From CAYQEC01 sp964569015 (GTDB taxonomy: Bacteria > Actinomycetota > Acidimicrobiia > Spongiisociales > UBA5794): 8,242 nucleotides of DNA. The notes beneath the pieces were generated by a model. The model searched no databases. It saw only the letters and a program-made list of their open reading frames with translations, and was not told where the DNA came from. Of the stretch, positions 6,781 through 8,242 are shown piece by piece. Position numbers and translations under genes: made by a program. Positions within the stretch are counted from its first letter, which is position 1; each line of letters begins with the position of its first letter. The stretch spans positions 1 through 8,242 of the forward strand of contig CAZMSN010000069.1 in NCBI GenBank assembly GCA_964569015.1, read 5' to 3'.

Positions 6781-6861
6781 TCAGATCGTTCGTGGTCGGA
6801 ACGTGGCGTTGCCAGGGTCCTCTCGTTGATTCTCGTCAGACGACATCCACGGCATAATCAT
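6781..6861 (-). CDS. Possible 26-residue ORF directly upstream of gnd
   Basis: An ATG at 6861 overlaps the TGA that closes the conserved GH15 frame (ATGA), sits just after GGGAGG, and encodes MIMPWMSSDENQREDPGNAT and six further residues. It stops eight bases before the gnd ATG; its TGA shares a base with the gnd ribosome-binding site. The hydrophilic sequence matches nothing I recognise. It could be a chance product of the deletion that removed the rest of the GH15 gene, or a coupling leader for gnd. Confidence 0.2.
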   Translation of the reverse strand: MIMPWMSSDENQREDPGNATFRPRTI

Positions 6862-7575
6862 GGCCCTCCCGCCGGGCTCCGTGGTCCCACCGGAACGTGA
6901 ACCGGCATGTCCAGCTCGCCGGTCAGCGCGATGTTGCCGTCGTCGGCGGCATCGAACTCCCAGGTCAGGTCGAGGTGGGCGGGCCAGATCTCGCCACCCG
7001 TCGTTGACGCCGACGCAGCCGACCGAAGCACGGAGGAACGGAACGGACGCCCCGAGCGCCCGCCACGTCTCCCCCTTGTTCGCGGTGAGCACGGTTCGTT
7101 CACCGACGGACTCGACCCGTCCGCTGTTCCCCCAGGCGCCGATGTCGAGACGAGGGGCGCACAGCACGAAGACGCGCAGCTTCTCCCTCCAGGCGGCCTC
7201 GGCCTCGATGCGGACCCGGATGAGGAGGGCGGATTGGTCGGGGTCGGTCATGATCTCCTTGATGATCCAACACCGGCCCTCCGGGTCGGTGTTGGAGACT
7301 CGGACCGCCAGTGCGTCCTGGTCGATCTTCTCGGTACGGGTCTCGAGGTGGCGACGCTCGTCGTGGAAGAAGGTCTCGCCGGCGGTCACCAGCAACTGGA
7401 GGTCGCGGATCTGAGGTCGATCGATCGTCGGCCCGTAGACCTCATCGACAACTCCGTGCGCGACGGTGTACCACACGTGGCTCGCGGCGGATCGGGCGGT
7501 GCCGACCAGGTTCTTGGTGGCCCGCGTCCAGCGTGGCTCGATTCCGGGCCCACCGGGCGCAGCGAGTTTCCTCAT
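6858..7575 (-). pseudogene. GH15 glucoamylase/glucodextranase-like protein, broken N-terminal domain
   Basis: From ATG 7575 (GGAG upstream) the protein reads APGGPGIEPRWTRATKNLVG, SHVWYTVAHGVVDEVYGP, IRDLQLLVTAGETFF, IIKEIMTDPDQSALLIRVR and VGVNDGWRDLAR. This is the N-terminal beta-sandwich domain (glucodextranase domain N) that precedes the catalytic domain in bacterial GH15 enzymes. At about residue 198 the frame breaks: the family sequence resumes in the next frame as HLDLTWEFDAADDGNIALTGEL. One surplus base in the G run 6977-6979 (a C on the coding strand) would explain the shift. That frame ends at 6858, and the (alpha/alpha)6 catalytic domain of about 400 residues is missing, with gnd starting only ~85 bp further on. 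Without the shift the original frame ends at 6781. There is no signal peptide. It is almost certainly inactive as a hydrolase; in an intact state it would act on alpha-glucans feeding glucose into the pathway. Confidence 0.82.
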
Positions 7576-7670
7576 CCTGGTTCTCCGCTCATGTCACGAT
7601 GCCGACCGGTGAGGCGTCGACGCCGGGTGTCGCCCATCGCCGGGCCGGTCGATGCCCAACCAGGACAACA

Positions 7671-7693
7671 ACGCGCGACGGGACCCGGCGCGT
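7671..7693 (-). terminator. Candidate terminator after the membrane microprotein pair
   Basis: The arms ACGCGC (7671-7676) and GCGCGT (7688-7693) pair perfectly, and a short inner CGG/CCG stem continues after a two-base bulge. On the minus strand it is followed by TGTTGTCC. It lies about 95 bases after the stop at 7789 and about 95 bases before the GH15 start, a sensible place to end the upstream transcript. The tail is only moderately T-rich. The rest of the 213-bp gap (7576-7788) shows only a 12-bp palindrome, GGCGTCGACGCC, at 7613-7624 and no convincing gene. Confidence 0.33.
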
Positions 7694-7788
7694 CACAATA
7701 ACGTGAAGCCGACACTCGCCGAGGTCGCCCATGCGACCATCCGTCGGGTCTCGACGAGGCGCCTCATGGCTCGCCCTGTCGCGGGCGG

Positions 7789-7986
7789 CTACCCCAGGAA
7801 GTGCAGCCCCGTCCAGGCCCAGGCAGCGAAGAGGCCGATCCGGCCCGACCGGGTATGCAGCGCCCACCGCACTACGGAGCCGAAGGTGGGGATGGCGGCC
7901 TTGCCGCGGCGGGCGGCCGCACCGAGGGCCACGCCGCCGAAGGCGATGACCCCGTAGCCGAGGATGGTGATGGCACGGCTGCTCAT
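7789..7986 (-). CDS. DUF6186-like membrane microprotein
   Basis: The product is 65 residues from ATG 7986, which overlaps the stop of the preceding gene by four bases (ATGA). A first hydrophobic helix covers about residues 6-25 (ITILGYGVIAFGGVALGAAA), followed by a basic loop (RRGK), a short polar segment (IPTFGSVVRWALHTRSGR), and a second helix ending in WAWTGLHFLG. The pattern of a T-R-x-GR segment followed by a Trp-rich helix ending in W/LHF is that of actinobacterial DUF6186 proteins, as I remember them. The function is unknown. Longer in-frame starts give Cys/Arg-rich sequence that is a shadow of the overlapping gene. Confidence 0.68.
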   Translation of the reverse strand: MSSRAITILGYGVIAFGGVALGAAARRGKAAIPTFGSVVRWALHTRSGRIGLFAAWAWTGLHFLG

Positions 7987-8242
7987 GCGCGGCGCACCAG
8001 GGCACGGCCGGCGAGGGCCCAGAGGCCGAGTCCGACCACCTTTCCCCCATAGGTGGCGAGGAACGGATCGAGCAGGTAGCTGATGGTGGGATGCTCGTAC
8101 GACCCCTCGACCATGTTCGGCTGCAGCAACAGCGAGGACAGCTCCCACAGCCCGAGCGCCAGCAGCACCCCACCCCAGATGAGCATCCCCCGCAGCGGCG
8201 GGCGCTCCACCGCATCGACATGCGGATGGGTCAGCCACGCCC
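7983..8242 (-). CDS. Small membrane protein paired with the DUF6186-like gene (5' end possibly outside window)
   Basis: The frame is open to the edge of the window (AWLTHPHVDAVERPPLRGML at its start), so the true start is probably beyond 8242; GTG 8210 is the best internal alternative and would give 75 residues. Two hydrophobic helices are seen (LIWGGVLLALGLWELSSLLL and KVVGLGLWALAGRALV), joined by a polar loop with SYEHPTISYLLDPFLATYGG. The protein ends RRA at TGA 7985-7983, overlapping the next ATG. Actinobacteria often carry a protein of this type directly before the DUF6186 gene, as I recall, so the two probably form one membrane unit. No enzymatic residues are apparent. Confidence 0.65.
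   Translation of the reverse strand, partial: AWLTHPHVDAVERPPLRGMLIWGGVLLALGLWELSSLLLQPNMVEGSYEHPTISYLLDPFLATYGGKVVGLGLWALAGRALVRRA

Noticed and set aside
7613..7624. 12-bp perfect palindrome GGCGTCGACGCC
   Set aside because: Short all-GC-rich palindromes of this kind arise readily in such DNA, and nothing nearby (promoter element or partner repeat) supports a role.
6858..7701. Long + strand frames opposite the GH15 remnant
   Set aside because: The minus strand shows unmistakable GH15 N-domain motifs in two frames; the + strand translations are compositional shadows.
7589..8221. A 210-codon minus-strand frame covering both microprotein genes
   Set aside because: Its translation is Cys/Arg/Ser-rich and out of frame with the two helical membrane proteins, which themselves overlap in the usual ATGA manner.
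1..8242. CRISPR arrays, tRNA or rRNA genes, insertion-sequence ends
   Set aside because: I saw no regularly spaced repeats, cloverleaf-like sequences, rRNA segments, transposase motifs or paired terminal repeats in the window.

Overview
The window is GC-rich, densely coded DNA with many stop/start overlaps between genes. Its families (a short gnd coupled to zwf, a cytosolic GH15 protein, a DUF6186-like membrane microprotein pair, and an actinobacterial protein with the motif MWNSNSVISWLL) point to a member of the Actinomycetota. I cannot place it lower than that. All family names rest on recognising motifs by eye; no search was run.

Positions 1-2921 (+ strand) look like an accessory module. 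They hold the C-terminal 350 residues of a Rad50/SMC-like (YhaN-type) ATPase, a 225-bp control region, an XRE-ImmA/IrrE zinc metalloprotease gene, and a DUF4411 PIN-like gene that overlaps the protease stop by one base. The control region contains a 21-bp near-perfect palindrome, a 10-bp perfect palindrome, and a 19-codon leader ORF with a good ribosome-binding site. The leader stops almost exactly at the protease start. The layout resembles a self-regulated toxin-antitoxin or defence locus.

Positions 2943-8242 are all minus-strand and converge on the module. In the direction of transcription they are: a pair of overlapping small membrane-protein genes (8242 to 7789), a broken GH15 glucoamylase-like gene (7575 to 6858), gnd (6772 to 5708), zwf (5711 to 4338), a histidine phosphatase cut down to its N-terminus (4341 to 3958), a two-helix membrane zinc-ribbon protein (3964 to 3599), and a conserved actinobacterial gene split by one in-frame amber codon (3566 to 2943). 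gnd and zwf are intact and translationally coupled, and supply the oxidative pentose phosphate pathway. The removed neighbours would have acted on glycogen-type glucans (GH15) and possibly on sugar bisphosphates (the SHB17-like phosphatase).

The main surprise is three damaged genes around an intact gnd-zwf core: one frameshift plus 3' loss, one 3' replacement, and one nonsense codon. They could reflect true decay, recoding, or base-calling and assembly errors. Reads and homologues would separate these.
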